From Allium sativum (lineage: Eukaryota; Streptophyta; Magnoliopsida; Asparagales; Amaryllidaceae), in assembly GCA_030737875.1 (NCBI GenBank), contig CM060922.1, positions 320,331,456-320,395,455 on the forward strand: 64,000 bases of DNA. The letters are read 5' to 3'. Shown here piece after piece: positions 25,792 through 39,460 of this stretch. Position 1 is the first letter of the stretch. Every line of letters begins with the position of its first letter. The notes below the pieces were generated by a model. That model was not told the origin of the DNA. It did not search any database and saw only the letters and a program-made list of their open reading frames with translations. The translations under genes and the position numbers were made by a program.

Positions 25792-27429
25792 TGTAATGAC
25801 CCGAAAATCCGTACCAATTTGAGTTGATAAATAGCCTACACATTCAACCCTAAGTGCACGAATATTCAGATCATTAATAGAAAGAAATAAGAGGATGAGA
25901 AAGATAAGATAAAACTAATAGAACAAGAGAAAAAGAAGAACACAACTGAGCAGAATCAGTGTAGACACAAATCTCACAGCGGAACGAATAAAATGTATTA
26001 TATAACATAACTTTGAAATACAAAACTGTACTGTATATACATACCATTATCAGAGTACAATACATCATATCACAGTGGAAATAATCTCTAAATACTAACG
26101 GTGAAGCCTTCTGCTTTTAGCTCCTCCAAGTGTATCTGTAAAGCCTGAAACACTTGACTGCCCGTACAAATTTAGGCACCCAAGAGTTTAGGGGAAAACA
26201 AACAAAATAAACTCTGGGTCAGTCATGGGACTGGTGTGAGTAAATTTCAACCATATAATTTAACTTTGAAAATTCTTTTGAAACCAAAAAGATAATAGTA
26301 AGACCAGCCCACATATAAACATGGGCGGTTTTTACCTTACTATAACCCAAAACACTTTGATATCCAATCCAGTGATATTATAATAATGTCTAATCAAGTA
26401 AATAACCAAATAGTAGAAGGCTTGCATCTCACGCTCTACATACATAGTAAAAATCAAAAACCGCAGGGCGCTTATTGGAGATTGGATTCCAACTATGACA
26501 AGGTATGGGACCACCTACCGATAGTGTATCTCTAGAGGCGAATACACTGGGTTCAACAAGAACGTCTTGCAACCCGGCCCACACATGACTGACCGCTCAT
26601 TTCACTTGAGTGTATCGAATGTATATCACCAACGGTTGGACTCAAACCACCGTTTCCCGAAAAGGGACAACATCGATAGATTAAAGAAGCAAAAGAAATT
26701 TCTCTAGATAGGTGCTTATACACTCTAATGGAAGCGACCCACAAAGCCATGCTGCCTGCCCGATTTTTGTCATTTCCCGGTTGTGAGGCTTGAGGTTACG
26801 TCTATCTTTAAGAACATCAGGCCACCATACACTTTGAATGTCACATCGTCAAACCCATCAAATCACTAGTTGATCTTCCCAAAAATATTACGGGTATAAA
26901 AGCTAAGAGAAACGAATTTCTCCGCCACCAGACGTAATACCTTGAAAAGATCGTCTTATGTAACCGTTACGAATACTCTGTCAGACATTCGTCCATACAA
27001 GTTGTCCTGGGACTGGACAAACAGAAAACACCATTCTAGAACATGACGACCCTTGCATTTTACTCCGTCTTCAATTGTCTTTAGCATAATCAAATTCGCA
27101 GCGCTTATGCCTATACGGAATGGTTTCGGATAATATATCCAACCGGTCTCTCCGTATTGACAACGTGGGACAAAACACTTCGATAGTCGGTTATTTAACT
27201 ATCGAAGTAAAAACAACATCCATTCTAGTGTATAAATAAACATCGCACAATCACGGCCCTTTTTATTTAACATTCGTTACTTATTACCTTAGAATAAGTG
27301 GATCTCAAACCAAACTGTTTACATTCCCTAGAGATAGTGTTGTATATAAATATCACGCTTAAGTTTGCTTAACAGCGTTATATTATCGTTATAGTTCAAA
27401 ACTTGTAATACGCTACCCTATTTCTTTTA

Positions 27430-27560
27430 TACTAAATCTCGACATCTCCTTCCATTAAAAAAATCTTGACATCTCTTTCCGTACAAAAATCTTGACATCT
27501 CTTTCCGTTACAAAAATCTTGACATCTCTTTCCATTACAAAAATCTTGACATCTCTTATT
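27430..27560. repeat. 26 bp minisatellite in the C LTR
   Basis: About five copies of an AAAAATCTTGACATCTCTTT-containing unit; the matching array in the other LTR is at about 34190-34315. Confidence 0.93.
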
Positions 27561-29485
27561 CAATAACATTTTAAATGAGGTCCACTTAGGAAACAATTAT
27601 TTAATTAAAAATAATTAACTAATATTTCACTTTATAAAATGAACTCTAAAGTACTAGTTTATAATAGAATTTCTATTACAGTTAAAGCTTTGCCTTAATT
27701 ATAAAAATCCAATTTTTATAATCGACTTCGTTGATTTGCCTGATGGCCAATCAACTTCTTACAAAACGATGTGTTTATGGTCGACTGTTGCCACTTTCTA
27801 AAACGATATCGTTTATTTATTAATCAAAGCAAAAGTTGAATTTCCATTCAACATGGTTCAAACAGTGCACAACCAATACATACAAATATTTAGGAATCCG
27901 ATTGAATTCCTCCAACCGGTTTCCGCATCCACAGATGTTAGTCAACACCATTAATTCCATACTGGCAAATATTATAATCAATGAAATCAGTATCCGACCA
28001 ATGATGTGTACATATGCAACGATATATAAATATTTCAACCAATTTAATTGTAATCTACCTAAGCAACCATCACGCAGCATTCAACCATTATTTAAAATAT
28101 AATTATAATATTTTAAAATAAAACAGAGTTAGTGAGTTTACTCACCTTGCGCGTTAACCGTTAAATAACGATTTGCGTCGGTTGTTTATACCCAGCGCTT
28201 TAATTGCCTAAAATTCAACAGAGTTCCACACTGCTCCGGATTAACTCCAGTACGTGGTCTGCTACCATATGATTCCAATGGATCTGATAGCGATCAATTC
28301 TGTTGACAAATGAACGTTATCCTTCTTTCAAGTTTTAAAACTCGATTGTCTTCATTCAGGCGGTACTGCTCTCGTTCGTGTTCGAACTTGACCTTCGAAC
28401 TTGACCACCATTTCATACTTTGATGTATGATCAAACTACAACCATTCTATCCGCCACTTGTAGCATCTTCTTTCTGGGCAAAGTATGCCGCAAACTCCTT
28501 CCTCCCTTCCAGGCCATGAACGCAAGCACGGGTACTGATTTTGCCATTCACGTTCTTGTTTACTTAACCATAACGTTCTATATTTTCATTTGTTTGGGCC
28601 TTATCCTTAGTTTGATTGGCCCAGTGCCACGTATACTCCCTGCTGTAGCTTTCATTCTAGCCTCTTCTTCACGTTTATATCTTCATAGCGTCCTTTCTTT
28701 TGTAAATACTCAGACCCGAATGGTCTCCTTTCCCAGCTTGCAAAAAAAAAGCCTCTTCCAACACGCCATTTCCCCTCCTTACTACCTCAAAACTAATCTC
28801 CAAAGTAAACACTAATGCTTCAATCTCTTGTTTGTTACCAGGGGACATGTTGTATTCTTAAAGTTAAGGTTTTAATTCTTCTTTTATACCCACCTCCATG
28901 CACAAGAACTGTATCGCAAATCCCTTGATGTGCGAAACATGCACACCTCTACATTGTAACGTCCCCTCTCCTTTAATTCCTCCATCATCTCATTATAATA
29001 CACGCACTCACCATCCATGCAATAGCTCTAGTATGATCCCTTGTTCAGTCGACTTCCCATGCTGTTTCCTCCCTTTTGAACGATATCTCCTACTGTCAAA
29101 TGATCATAACCGCAAATGCTTTGTAAACAAACCCACCAATAACACTACTCCACCTCACACCTGACGTTGCTCATGCATACCACGCCCGAAAGCCTTTTCT
29201 CTCTCCACACTTATCTTGACCCTTCCTCCTTGCTGCGTTTTCTTCTTCATTAACCCCATAACTCCACCAACTCATGAAGAACAGTACACGTCTTGTACTC
29301 CACAAGCAAAGCTGCATCATCGACCACTCCTCAACATCTTTTGCTCCTCCATTCCACTTCCAAAACGCCCCTTATCATACACTCAAACTCCATTGATCGG
29401 TGCGCCTAGCTGCTGGAATCACCACGTTATCCTTAGTTTTTTTTCGAAGCTGAAAGAGTGCGAAGGGGAAAATAACTCCAGTGCA

Positions 29486-29493
29486 TATTTATA
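29486..29493 (-). promoter_or_regulatory. TATA box candidate, C left LTR
   Basis: On the minus strand the context is CACCCTATAAATATGC. The same motif is kept in the right LTR at 36233-36240. Confidence 0.5.
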
Positions 29494-31029
29494 GGGTGCA
29501 AGTCCTTGGTTTCCAAGGCATAGGTTGTGTAGGATGTAGATTAGGCTACAGACTGTGATGAGTTTCCATTTTATTGTCATGTTGGATTTGAAAACACAGG
29601 CATATGAAATTCCGTATGGGTTCTGCGTGTTTATTCAACTTAGTGTAGGTGTTGTTGTCATTTATTAGGTAGCTGTTAACATTCTTAGATCCGCATGCTT
29701 CCTTCGCCGTGAAGCTTTGCAGATTGATTAGCCTAGACACAGAAAGTTGGAGCAGACATGGGGGGCTGTGATGATTCTTCATGTCACTGTGTGGTTTTCG
29801 AAAATATAGGATGTCAGTGGCTATCAATAGACATGTGGGTTTTAGGGTGACTCAGGAATGGAAGAAGACAGTTTCGTTGTAGGCGAAGACCCAGTTTTTT
29901 TGTGAATTTATAAATACGAATAGGATTCAGTAGTGATACAGGGGTTCTTATTAGAAGAAAGCAGGATAGCTTTGCATTGAAAACAAGCACACGAAATAAC
30001 GGCATGCAGACAGTAGCTGGATGAGCATAGGGTAGGACTGTAGGAGCGAGTTGTTACTTTATTTCTAAAATAAAGTGTAGGGGCTTCAGATGTAGACTTA
30101 CGCATAGTCTAATTGTACTGCACGTCACGTCCACTTCAAGTGAAGAGAAGTTTGAATCGAGAGGCAAAATTGTAGCGTTTTCTTCTTCTGAACTCTCGTA
30201 TCAATCCCTTTCAGTGGATTTGTTACTAGTTAAAAAAACTTATGTATTTAGTATAGGCAGGGTTAAGGTCCGTATACTCTCACATGGCTGTGTGAAACAC
30301 TTGTTTGGTTCCTTATCCACTTGCCAACGTAAAAAGGAAATCCATGTGCATGGCAAGATTAAAGATATATACTTTTTAAGTTAAAAATGTGGTATTCCAC
30401 TACGTATAATTCCGTTCAAAATAAAAATCGCTATGGACAGAGATAAAAATACATTCGTGTCTAGCGAGGTGCCTTGGTCCCAAAAATATAATAATATCGG
30501 TAGGTTAACTTATATTGTGAAACCCCAAAATATTGATTTATGGTGCAAAATACTCCAAATATAAAGTTGCGTATTTAATTAATTAAAAATTACAATAAAA
30601 TTCTAAAAATTAATTTATCACTATGCCTCAAAAGAACCTTGTCCAGATTTGCAACCGGTATCTAGTTATATCAAATAAACTGTTACGGTCGATAAACGAT
30701 TCTATAGCGACTATTTTGGAAATTTGATTTGGATATAACTTGCAATCTATAACATGAAATCTTGGTTTTTCACTTCTATTAGAAAATTACAGTTCAACAA
30801 ATTCCAAAGCTTCTTGTTTCGCAGAAATTCGGTTTATAACGAGTCTTGTATACTCAGTTGAAGTTCAAAACATTAAATTACGAACTTCGGCGTCGTTATG
30901 AGCTCGATTATATTTAATATATATTTTTATACGTTCAACTTCATTTTTATTAAAATATGAACCCACTTATATTATGATTTCAATATTTAAATATTCAAAT
31001 ATAAACCGATAAAAATGCGGGACGTTACA

Positions 31030-32552
31030 TTTCTTCCCCCTTAAAATAATTTCGTCCTCGAAATTGCTAAGATGGGGAAAATGCTACAATCTCTGTTGTA
31101 AACAGGTTAAAAATCTTTTAGGTTTACATCATAAATTTCGGTTTCAACTGAACTGATTAATTCCAATTTTATATTAATTCCTTCTTATTTCGAATATTTT
31201 CAAAATTCTGAAAATTTCCTAACAGCTCAAATTTTCGGAGAATTTTTGCCAGCATCTCCTCAGCACGGCTTATTCAGTACTACAACAACTTGCCACTCTG
31301 GGCCTTCTTCAATTCAAAAGAAAATCAACAGCCAAACGGCTTTCCAAACAGGCTTATAAATCTCATTCTCAACATAATTTAAATATGCACCTTCTTGTCG
31401 GCATTCAGCTCTATCTCTGCGATTTGCCACCACTTCAGCATATACAAATTCATCTCCAATTGGTTCATCCTTAAACCAATAATTCTCTTACATCCAAGCC
31501 AACTCCATTTCAAACTTCAATTTCAAATTCCCAACCTTTACTCAATAATCAAATTTTCACCCCCAGGTTCGGTTCCATTCCAAATCTTAATTCACAACTC
31601 AACTACTTTGCCCAGTCAAATCCTTATTCCCGTACGATTTTCACTTACTTTACCAAGTTTAATTCTATTCCAATTTCATTCAACTTCGTTAAATTTCTAT
31701 TTATTTACTTCATAAGTAAATTTTAAATTTTAAAATTCAAATTCCTGAGGTTTTTATTTCAAATCAATTTGAAATAATATATATATTCATAACATAGCAA
31801 TTCAAAATATTTGAATTTTCGAACAACTTATTTCAAACAAAAACTTTGGTAGTAATCCCTTACTTAAAACTCGAAAATGAACAACGATAATGCGGCGGTT
31901 CATCATCGGAATTATTTTCTAGCCATCAAAGTGAGTTCGATACTATATTACTTTTCAAACTCATTTGTAAACACTTCCATTTCAAATATCTTTCAGAATG
32001 CTTGGAAAACAATCTCAAATCTCCCCAGGATTTTAAATTTCTATATATTTAATCCTTTTCCAAGTTTCCAGGGTTTATTTCAATTCTGGATTCAAATTTG
32101 GATTTAATCCATTAAATTTCACAAATTACATTATACAAGTTCTGATGGGTTATTTACGTACCCATCTTAACCATAATGTTATTCAATTATAATAATAACA
32201 AATATATCCAATATATTGAATAATTCCAATAATATATACTTTCTTTATATCAAAATATATTTTTGGGTAAAATATTTCATTTACCCAGCCTTTATAAACA
32301 ATATTGTGTCGAATAACTCTGTACAAGAGTTTAGAAACACCTATCGATACAGTTTGCAATCTAGTATCGACCAGAATTCATAAACCACTCGCCAAACCAA
32401 TCAACACAATATAAAACAGTTTTTATATTAATTTTCAAATACGCGCTCATATATATACACTCAAACTCAATCTAGGATGTTACTAATCGTATCTCTATTG
32501 AGTTACGCCACAGAGCCAAGGTAATCAGTTAACCATCAGCACTGATACCACC
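31030..32552 (-). other. Non-coding core of element C
   Basis: About 1.5 kb between the two LTRs. On the minus strand the left end is the polypurine tract AAGGGGGAAGAAA (31030-31042), preceded by hairpin AATTTCG/CGAAATT (31048-31065). The right end is the primer site. The rest is A/T-rich with no zinc knuckle, protease, RT or integrase motif in any frame I read. Confidence 0.85.
32538..32550 (-). promoter_or_regulatory. Primer binding site of C (initiator tRNA-Met type)
   Basis: The minus strand reads TGGTATCAGTGCT, two bases after the LTR end. It differs at one position from the TGGTATCAGAGC seen in D and E, the usual complement of the plant initiator Met tRNA 3' end. Confidence 0.88.
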
Positions 32553-35500
32553 TGTAACGACCCGAAAATCCGTACCAATTTGAGTTGATAAATATCCTAC
32601 ACATTCAACCCAAAGTGCATGAATATTCAGATCATTAATAGAATGAAATAAGAGGATGAGAAAGATAAGATAGAACTAATAGAATAGGAGAAGAAGAAGA
32701 ACACAACTAAGCAGAATCAGTGTAGACACAAATCTCACAGCGGAACGAATAAAATGTATTATATAAATAACTTTGAGATACAAAACTGTACTGTATATAC
32801 ATACCATTATCAGAGTACAATACATCATATCACAGCGGAAATAATCTCTAAATACTAACGATGAAGCCTTTTGCTTTTAGCTCCTCCAAGTGTATCTGTA
32901 AAACATAAAACACTTGACTGCCCATACAAATTTAGGCACCCAAGAGTTTAGGGGAAAACAAAAAAATAAACTCTGGGTCAGTCATGGGACTGGTGTGAGT
33001 AAATTTCAACCATATAATTTAACTTTGAAAATCCTTTTGAAACCAAAAAGATAATAGTAAGACCAGCCCGCACATAAACATGGGCGGTTTTTACCTTACT
33101 ATAACCCAAAACACTTTGATATCAAATCCAGTGATATTATAATAATTTCTAATCAAGTAAATAACCAAATAGAAGAACGCTTGCATCTCACGCTCTACAT
33201 ACATAGTAAAAATCAAAAACCGCAGGGCGCTTATTGGAGATTGGATTCCAACTATGACAAGGTATGGGACCACCCGATAGTGTATCTCTAGAGGCGAATA
33301 CACTGGGTTCAACAAGAAAGTCTTGCAACCCGACCCACACATGACCGACCACTCATTTCGCTTGAGTGTATCGAATGTATATCACCAACGGTTGGACTCA
33401 AACCACCGTTTCCCGAAAAGGGACAGCATCGATAGATTAAAGAAGCAAAAGAAATTTCTCTAGATAGGTGCTTATACACCCTAATGGGAGCGACGCACAT
33501 AGCCATGCTGCCTGCCCGATTTTTGTCATTTCCCGGTTGTGAGGCTTGAGGCTACGTCTATCTTTTAGAACATTTGGCCACCATACACTTTGAATGTCAC
33601 ATCGTCAAACCCATCAAATCACTAGTTGATCTTCCTAAAAATATTACGGGTATAAAAGCTAAGAGAAACGAATTTCTCCGCCACCAGACGTAATACCTTG
33701 AAAAGATCGTCTTATGTGACCGTTACGAATACTCTGTCAGACATTCGTCCATACGAGTTGTCCTGGGACTGGACAAACAGAAAACACCATTCTAGAACAT
33801 GACGACCCTTGCATTTTACTCCGTCTTCAATTGTCTTTAGCATAAACAAATTCACAGCGCTTATGCCTATACGGAGTGGTTTCGGATAATATATCCAACC
33901 GGTCTCTCTGTATTGACAACGAAGGTCAAAACACTTCGATAGTCGGTTATTTAACTATGAAAGTAAAAACAACATCCATTCTAATGTATAATAAACATCA
34001 CACAATCACGACCCTTTTTATTTAACATTCGTTACTTATTACCTTAGAATAAGTGGATCTCAAACCAAACTGTTTACATTCCCTAGAGATAGTGTTGTAT
34101 ATAAATATCACGCTTAAGTTTGCTTAACAACGTTATATTATCATTATAGTTCAAAAATTGCAATACGCTACCCTATTTCTTTTATACTAAATCTCGACAT
34201 CTCTTTCCGTTAAAAAAAATCTTGACATCTCTTTCCTTTACAAAAATCTTGACATCTCTTTCCGTTACAAAAATCTTGACATCTCTTTCCATTACAAAAA
34301 TCTTGACATCTCTTATTCAATAACATTTTAAATGAGGTTCACTTAGGAAACAATTATTTAATTAAAAATAATTAACTAATATTTCACTTTATAAAATGAA
34401 CTCTAAAGTACTAGTTTATAATAGAATTTCTATTACAGTTAAAGCTTTGCCTTAATTATAAAAATCTAATTTTTATAATCGACTTCGTTGATTTGCCTGA
34501 TGGCCAATCAACTTCTTACAAAACGATGTGTTTATGGTCGACTGTTGCCACTTTCTAAAACGATACCATTTATTTATTAATCAAAGCAAATGTTGAATTT
34601 CCATTCAACATGGTTCAAACAGTGCACAACCAATACATACAAATATTTAGGAATCCGGTTGAATTCCTCCAACCGGTTTCCGCATCCACAGATGTTAGTC
34701 AACACCATTAATTCCATACTGGGAAATATTATAATCAATGAAATCAGTATCCGACCAATGATGTGTACATATGAAACGATATATAAATATTTCAACCAAT
34801 TTAATGGTAATCTACCTAAGCAACCATCACGCAGCATTCAACCATTATTTAAAATATAATTATAATACTTTAAAATAAAACAGAGTTAGTGAATTTACTC
34901 ACCTTGCGTGTTAACCGTTAAATAACGATTTGCGTTAGTTGTTTATACCCAGCGCTTTAATTGCCTAAAATTCAACAGAGCTCCACATTGCTCCGGATTA
35001 ACTCCAGTACGTGGTCTGCTACCATATGATTCCAATGGATCTGATAGCGATCAATTCTGTTGACAAATGAACGTTATCCTTCTTTCAAGTTTTAAAACTC
35101 GATTATCTTCATTCAGGCGGTACTGCTCTCGTTTGTGTTTGAACTTCACCACCCTTTCATACTTTGATGTATGATCGAACTACAACCATTCTATCCGCTA
35201 CTTGTAGCATCTTCTTTTCGGGCAAAGTATGCCACAAACTCCTTCCTCCCTTTCAGACTATGAACGCAAGCACGGGTACTGATTTGGCCATTCATGTTCT
35301 TGTTTACTTAACCATAACGTTCTATATTTTCATTTGTTGGGGCCTTAGCCTTAGTTTGATTGGCCCAGAGCCACATATACTCCCTGTTGTAGCTTTCATT
35401 CTAGCCTCTTCTTCACGTTTATATCTTCACAGCGTCCTTCCTTTTGTAAACACTCAGACCCGAACGGTCTCCTTTCCCAGCTTGCAAAATAACATGCTTC

Positions 35501-37785
35501 TTCCAACACGCCATTTCCCCTCCTTACTACCTCAAAACTAATCTCCAAAGTAAACACTAATGCTTCAATCTCTTTTTTATTACCAGGGGACATGTTGTAT
35601 TCTTAAAGTTAAGGTTTTTAATTCTTCTTTTATACCCGTCTCCATGCACAAGAACTGTATCGCAATTCCCTTGATGTGCGAAACATGCACACCTCCACGT
35701 TGTAACGTCCCCTCTCCTTTAATTCCTCCATCATCTCATTATAATACACGCACTCACCATCCATGCAATAGCTCCAGTATGATCCCTGGTTCAGTCGACT
35801 TCCCATGCTGTTTCCTCCCTTTTTAACGCTATCTCCTACCATCAAATGATCATAACCGCAAATCTTTTGTAAACAAACCCACCACTAAACACTACTCCAC
35901 CTCACACCTGACGTTGCTCATGCATACCACGCCCAAAAGCCTTTTCTCTCTTCACACTTATCTTGACCCTTCCTCCTTGCTACGTTTTCTTCTTCATTAA
36001 CCCCATAACTCTGCCAACTCATGAAGAACAGTACACGTCTTGTACTCCACAAGCAAGCCGCATCATCAACTTCTCTTCAACATCTTTTGCTCCTCAATTC
36101 CACTTCCAAAACGCCCCTTATCATACACTCAAACTCCATTGATCGGTGCGCCTAGCTGCTGGAATCACCACGTTCTCCTTAGTTTTTTTTTCGAAGCTGA
36201 AAGAGTGCGAAGGGGAAAATAGCTCCAGTGCATATTTATAGGGTGCAAGTCCTTGGTTGCCAAGGCATAGGTAGTGTAGGACGTAGATTAGGCTACAGAC
36301 TGTGATGAGTTTCCATTTCATTGTCTTGTTGGATTTGAAAACACAGGCATCTGAAACTCCGTATGGGTTCTGCGTGTTTATTCAGCTTAGTGTAGGTCTT
36401 GTTGTCATTTATTAGGTAGATGTTAACATTCTTAGATCAGCATGCTTCCTTCGCCGTGAAGCTTTGCAGATTGATTAGCCTAGACACATAAAGTTGGAGC
36501 AGACATGGGGGGCTGTGATGATTCTTCATGTCACTGTGTGGTTTTCGAAAATATAGGATGTCAGTGGCTATCAATAGACATGTGGGTTTTAGGGTGACTC
36601 AGGAATGGAAGAAGACAGTTTCGTTGTAGGCGAAGACCCAGTTTTTTGTGAATTTATAAATACGAATAGGATTCAGTAGTGATACAGGGGTTCTTATTAG
36701 AAGAAAGCAGGATAGCTTTGCATTGAAAACAAGCACACGAAATAAAGGCATGCAGACAGTAGCTGGATGAGCATAGGGTAGGACTGTAGGAGCGAGTTGT
36801 TACTTTATTTCTAAAATAAAGTGTAGGGGCTTCAGATGTAGACTTACGCATAGTCTAATTATACTGCACGTCACTTCCACTTCAAGTGAAGAGAAGTTTG
36901 AATCGAGAGGCAAAGTTGTAGCGTTTTCTTCTTCGAAACTCTCGTATCAATCCCTTTCAGTAGATTTGTTACTAGTTAAAAAAACTTAAGTATTTAGTAT
37001 AGGCAGGGTTAAGGTCCGTATACTCTCACATGGCTGTGTGAAACACTTGTTTGGTTCCTTATCCACTTGCCAACGTAAAAAGGAAATCCATGTGCATGGC
37101 AAGATTAAAGATATATACTTTTTAAGTTAAAAATGTGGTATTCCGCTACGTACAATTCCGTTCAAAATACAAATCGCTATGGACAGAGATAAAAATTCAT
37201 TCGTGTCCAGCGAGGTGCCTTGGTCCCAAAAATATAATAATATCGGTAGGTTAACTTATATTGTGAAACCCGAAAATATTGATTTAGGGTGCAAAATACT
37301 CCAAATAAAAAGTTGCGTATTTAATTAATTGAAAATTACAATAAAATTCTAAAAATTAATTTATCACTACGCCTCAAAAGAACCTTGTCCAGATTTGCAA
37401 CCAGTGTCTAGTTATATCAAATAAACTGTTACGGTCGATAAACGATTCTATAGCGACTATTTTGGAAATTTGATTTGGATATAACTTGTAATCTATAACA
37501 CGAAATATTGGTTTTTCACTTCTGTTAGAAAAATACAGTTCAACAGATTCCAAAGCTTCTTGTTTCGCATAAATTCGGTTTATAACGAGTCATGTACACT
37601 CAGTTGAAGTTCAAAACATTAAATTACGAACTTCAGCGTCGTTATGAGCTCGATTATATTTAATATATATTTTTATACGTTTAACTTCATTTTAATTAAA
37701 ATATGAACCCACTTATATTACGATTTCAATATTTAAACTGATTTAGATATTCAAATATAAACCGATAAAAATGCGGGACGTTACA
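32553..37785 (-). repeat. 5' LTR of element C (right copy)
   Basis: Ends TGTAACGACCCG and GGGACGTTACA. This copy drives transcription leftwards. The TATA candidate is at 36233-36240 (minus), and a consensus-like splice donor AAGGTGAGT is on the minus strand around 34897-34905 (also in the left LTR around 28140-28148). It carries the 26 bp minisatellite at 34190-34315. No gene is supported inside. Confidence 0.93.
36233..36240 (-). promoter_or_regulatory. TATA box candidate of C 5' LTR
   Basis: TATAAATA on the minus strand in context CCCTATAAATATGC. Confidence 0.55.
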
Positions 37786-38057
37786 AATTAATTATTAATT
37801 ATTTAAATAATATGATCAATATTCGAACTGTCATAACTCGCTCAAATTAAATCAGAATCGGACGAAACTGAAAGCGTTGGACTCGTATCAGAAAACTCTG
37901 CAACGCAGAACTGTCTAGATCTGAAACCGGACAATTTAGAAATTCAGGAAATTTCAAATCAGAATTGTTCGGTGAGATTTCTATTTTTTTAAAATTAAAA
38001 TAAATCATTTATTTTATGGTGTAGTATATATATATATATATTCATTCTCTTGAAATT
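37786..38057 (+). repeat. Giant LTR of element B, segment 2
   Basis: Resumes at the AATTA duplication after C and runs to the AAATT duplication before D. It contains a CGGACGAAACTGAAAGCGTTGG block related to the ACCGTTGGG blocks of the T1 LTR and a short TA run (38024-38040). Confidence 0.85.
38053..38057. other. Target site duplication AAATT of D (left)
   Basis: AAATT precedes D and recurs at 49763-49767 after D. Confidence 0.95.
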
Positions 38058-38338
38058 TGTAACACCCCGAATTTCGGTTAATGCTAAAATTCACTAATTG
38101 CAGAATAAATAATCTCAGATGTGAGAAATGGGGGAAACGGGCTGCGTCATTGCGTTCGTCTCGGAAAAATACGCGAAATAGAGTCCGAAATTTTGTAAAT
38201 CGGAGTCCGTATGGCCCAGTTATGGCCCAATGAAGTTTACAGAAAATTCAAAGTTCAAAACAGATTTAAAATTCAGGTTCAAATTTCGAAATTGGGGCCA
38301 TTGGGCGTAGGTGGGAAAATTCCCGCCTAGCTACCCAA

Positions 38339-38400
38339 GTCGACAGGCCGGTCGACTGGGCAGTCGACTTGGCTAGGACCATGTCGACTTGGGTGTCGAC
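38339..38400. promoter_or_regulatory. Phased GTCGAC palindromes upstream of the TATA box (D 5' LTR)
   Basis: GTCGAC at 38339, 38351, 38363, 38383 and 38395: steps of 12, 12, 20 and 12 bp. The 3' LTR has one more unit (46267, 46279, 46291, 46311, 46323, 46335). Function unknown; a repeated protein binding site in the promoter is a reasonable guess. Confidence 0.6.
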
Positions 38401-38541
38401 AGGGGGTGCTCGGCCAGTTTGGCCTGGTGCACCATTTTAGGGTTTGGCCGTGTTTTGGGGCTGTTTTCTGGAAGCTTCCGAGATCTGATGGTCCTAATCT
38501 AATTTAGGGTTAATCTAATGGTCTAAAACACATCCTAATCC

Positions 38542-38549
38542 TATAAATA
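38542..38549 (+). promoter_or_regulatory. TATA box of D 5' LTR
   Basis: TATAAATA in context ATCCTATAAATAAGACCC; the 3' LTR equivalent is 46482-46489 and E has it at 55020-55027. Confidence 0.7.
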
Positions 38550-38964
38550 AGACCCTAAGCTAGCCCTAAATGATCATAATCCTATCCTCTAACTAAACTA
38601 TGCCAAAATTTTCTATGATCATGGCCTCCACTCAAAACCCTAGCCTCCAACCTCTTTTATGAAGGCTTTCATGTTCATACAAGCATTTTTAAGTTGTATG
38701 AGTGATCATTAGCTTGCATTCATCATCAAGTTGCAAGCTTTATTTTCAAGGCTAGAGTTTTTGGGTGATTTTCGGCAAGGGTTTGCTTATTGGAGTTTAG
38801 TGGTGAGTTTCTATAGCCTTAATAATCAATTGTTAAATTGATTATGATAGGATATGATAAGATATGGCTATGTTTGTGGATCAATGTGTTTATGCAAGTT
38901 TAGTATAGTGTATGTTGTGTGTTTTGCGAGTTTTATGCTATATGTTATGCAAGTATAATGCTAT

Positions 38965-39460
38965 GTTTTATGATGCTCATTATGCAAAACACTATGTTGA
39001 ACATTGATTCATATGTAACATGTTATGCAAGCTATATGCGAGATTATGTGCAAGTTCATATGTAACATGTTATGCAAGCTATATGTGAGATTATATGCAA
39101 GTTCATATGTAACATGTTATGCAAGCTATATGTGAGATTATATGCAAGTTCATATGTAACATGTAATGCAAGTTATGTGCATGATTATATGCAAGTTCAT
39201 ATGTAACATGTTATGCAAGTTATGTGTTTGGTTATATGCAAGTTATGTGCATGATTATATGCAAGTTCATATGTAACATGTTATGCAAGTTATGTGTTTG
39301 GTTATATGCAAGTTATGTGCATGATTATATGCAAGTTCATATGTAACATGTTATGCAAGTTATGTGTTTGGTTATATGCAAGTTATGTGCATGATTATAT
39401 GCAAGTTCATATGTAACATGTTATGCAAGTTATGTGTTTGGTTATATGCAAGTTAACATG
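38965..39460 (+). repeat. 70 bp tandem array of ATGCAAGTT motifs in D
   Basis: ATGATTATATGCAAGTTCAT recurs at 39181, 39251, 39321 and 39391, exactly 70 bp apart, preceded by about three shorter units of the same theme. The 3' LTR copy has it at 47121, 47191, 47261 and 47331. Confidence 0.95.

Larger units (their letters stand above)
25792..31029 (-). repeat. 3' LTR of element C (left copy)
   Basis: TGTAATGACCCG at the left, GGGACGTTACA at the right. It is collinear with 32553-37785. It contains a 26 bp minisatellite (about 27430-27560) and a TATA box on the minus strand (29486-29493). Overlapping frames such as 27836-28102, 28420-28815 and 28898-29164 recur in the other LTR only because the LTR is duplicated; none resembles a known protein. 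Confidence 0.93.
25792..37785 (-). mobile_element. Element C, complete non-autonomous LTR retrotransposon (LARD-like), minus strand
   Basis: An 11,994 bp insertion in the B LTR with matching AATTA duplications. It has two LTRs of 5238 and 5233 bp, a primer site complementary to initiator tRNA-Met next to the right LTR, a polypurine tract next to the left LTR, and only a 1.5 kb core without any gag or pol motif. Orientation follows from the primer site (32538-32550, reverse) and purine tract. Long LTRs around a short non-coding core are the hallmark of LARD elements, which depend on proteins from related autonomous copies. Sampled LTR stretches differ by roughly 3-6%, so it is older than D and E. 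Deletion of a former pol is an alternative origin. Confidence 0.92.

Noticed and set aside
26145..28145. LTR intron in element C like that proposed for A, D and E
   Set aside because: A good donor is present in both LTRs, but it lies over 1 kb from the TATA candidate and the acceptor seen in the left LTR is not kept in the right LTR.
27836..29494. Several 88-131 codon frames, repeated at 34590-36222
   Set aside because: They are duplicated only because the C LTR is; they are antisense to the element and resemble no known family.
39181..39460. CRISPR-like array of direct repeats
   Set aside because: Units are contiguous without unique spacers and the setting is a plant retrotransposon LTR.
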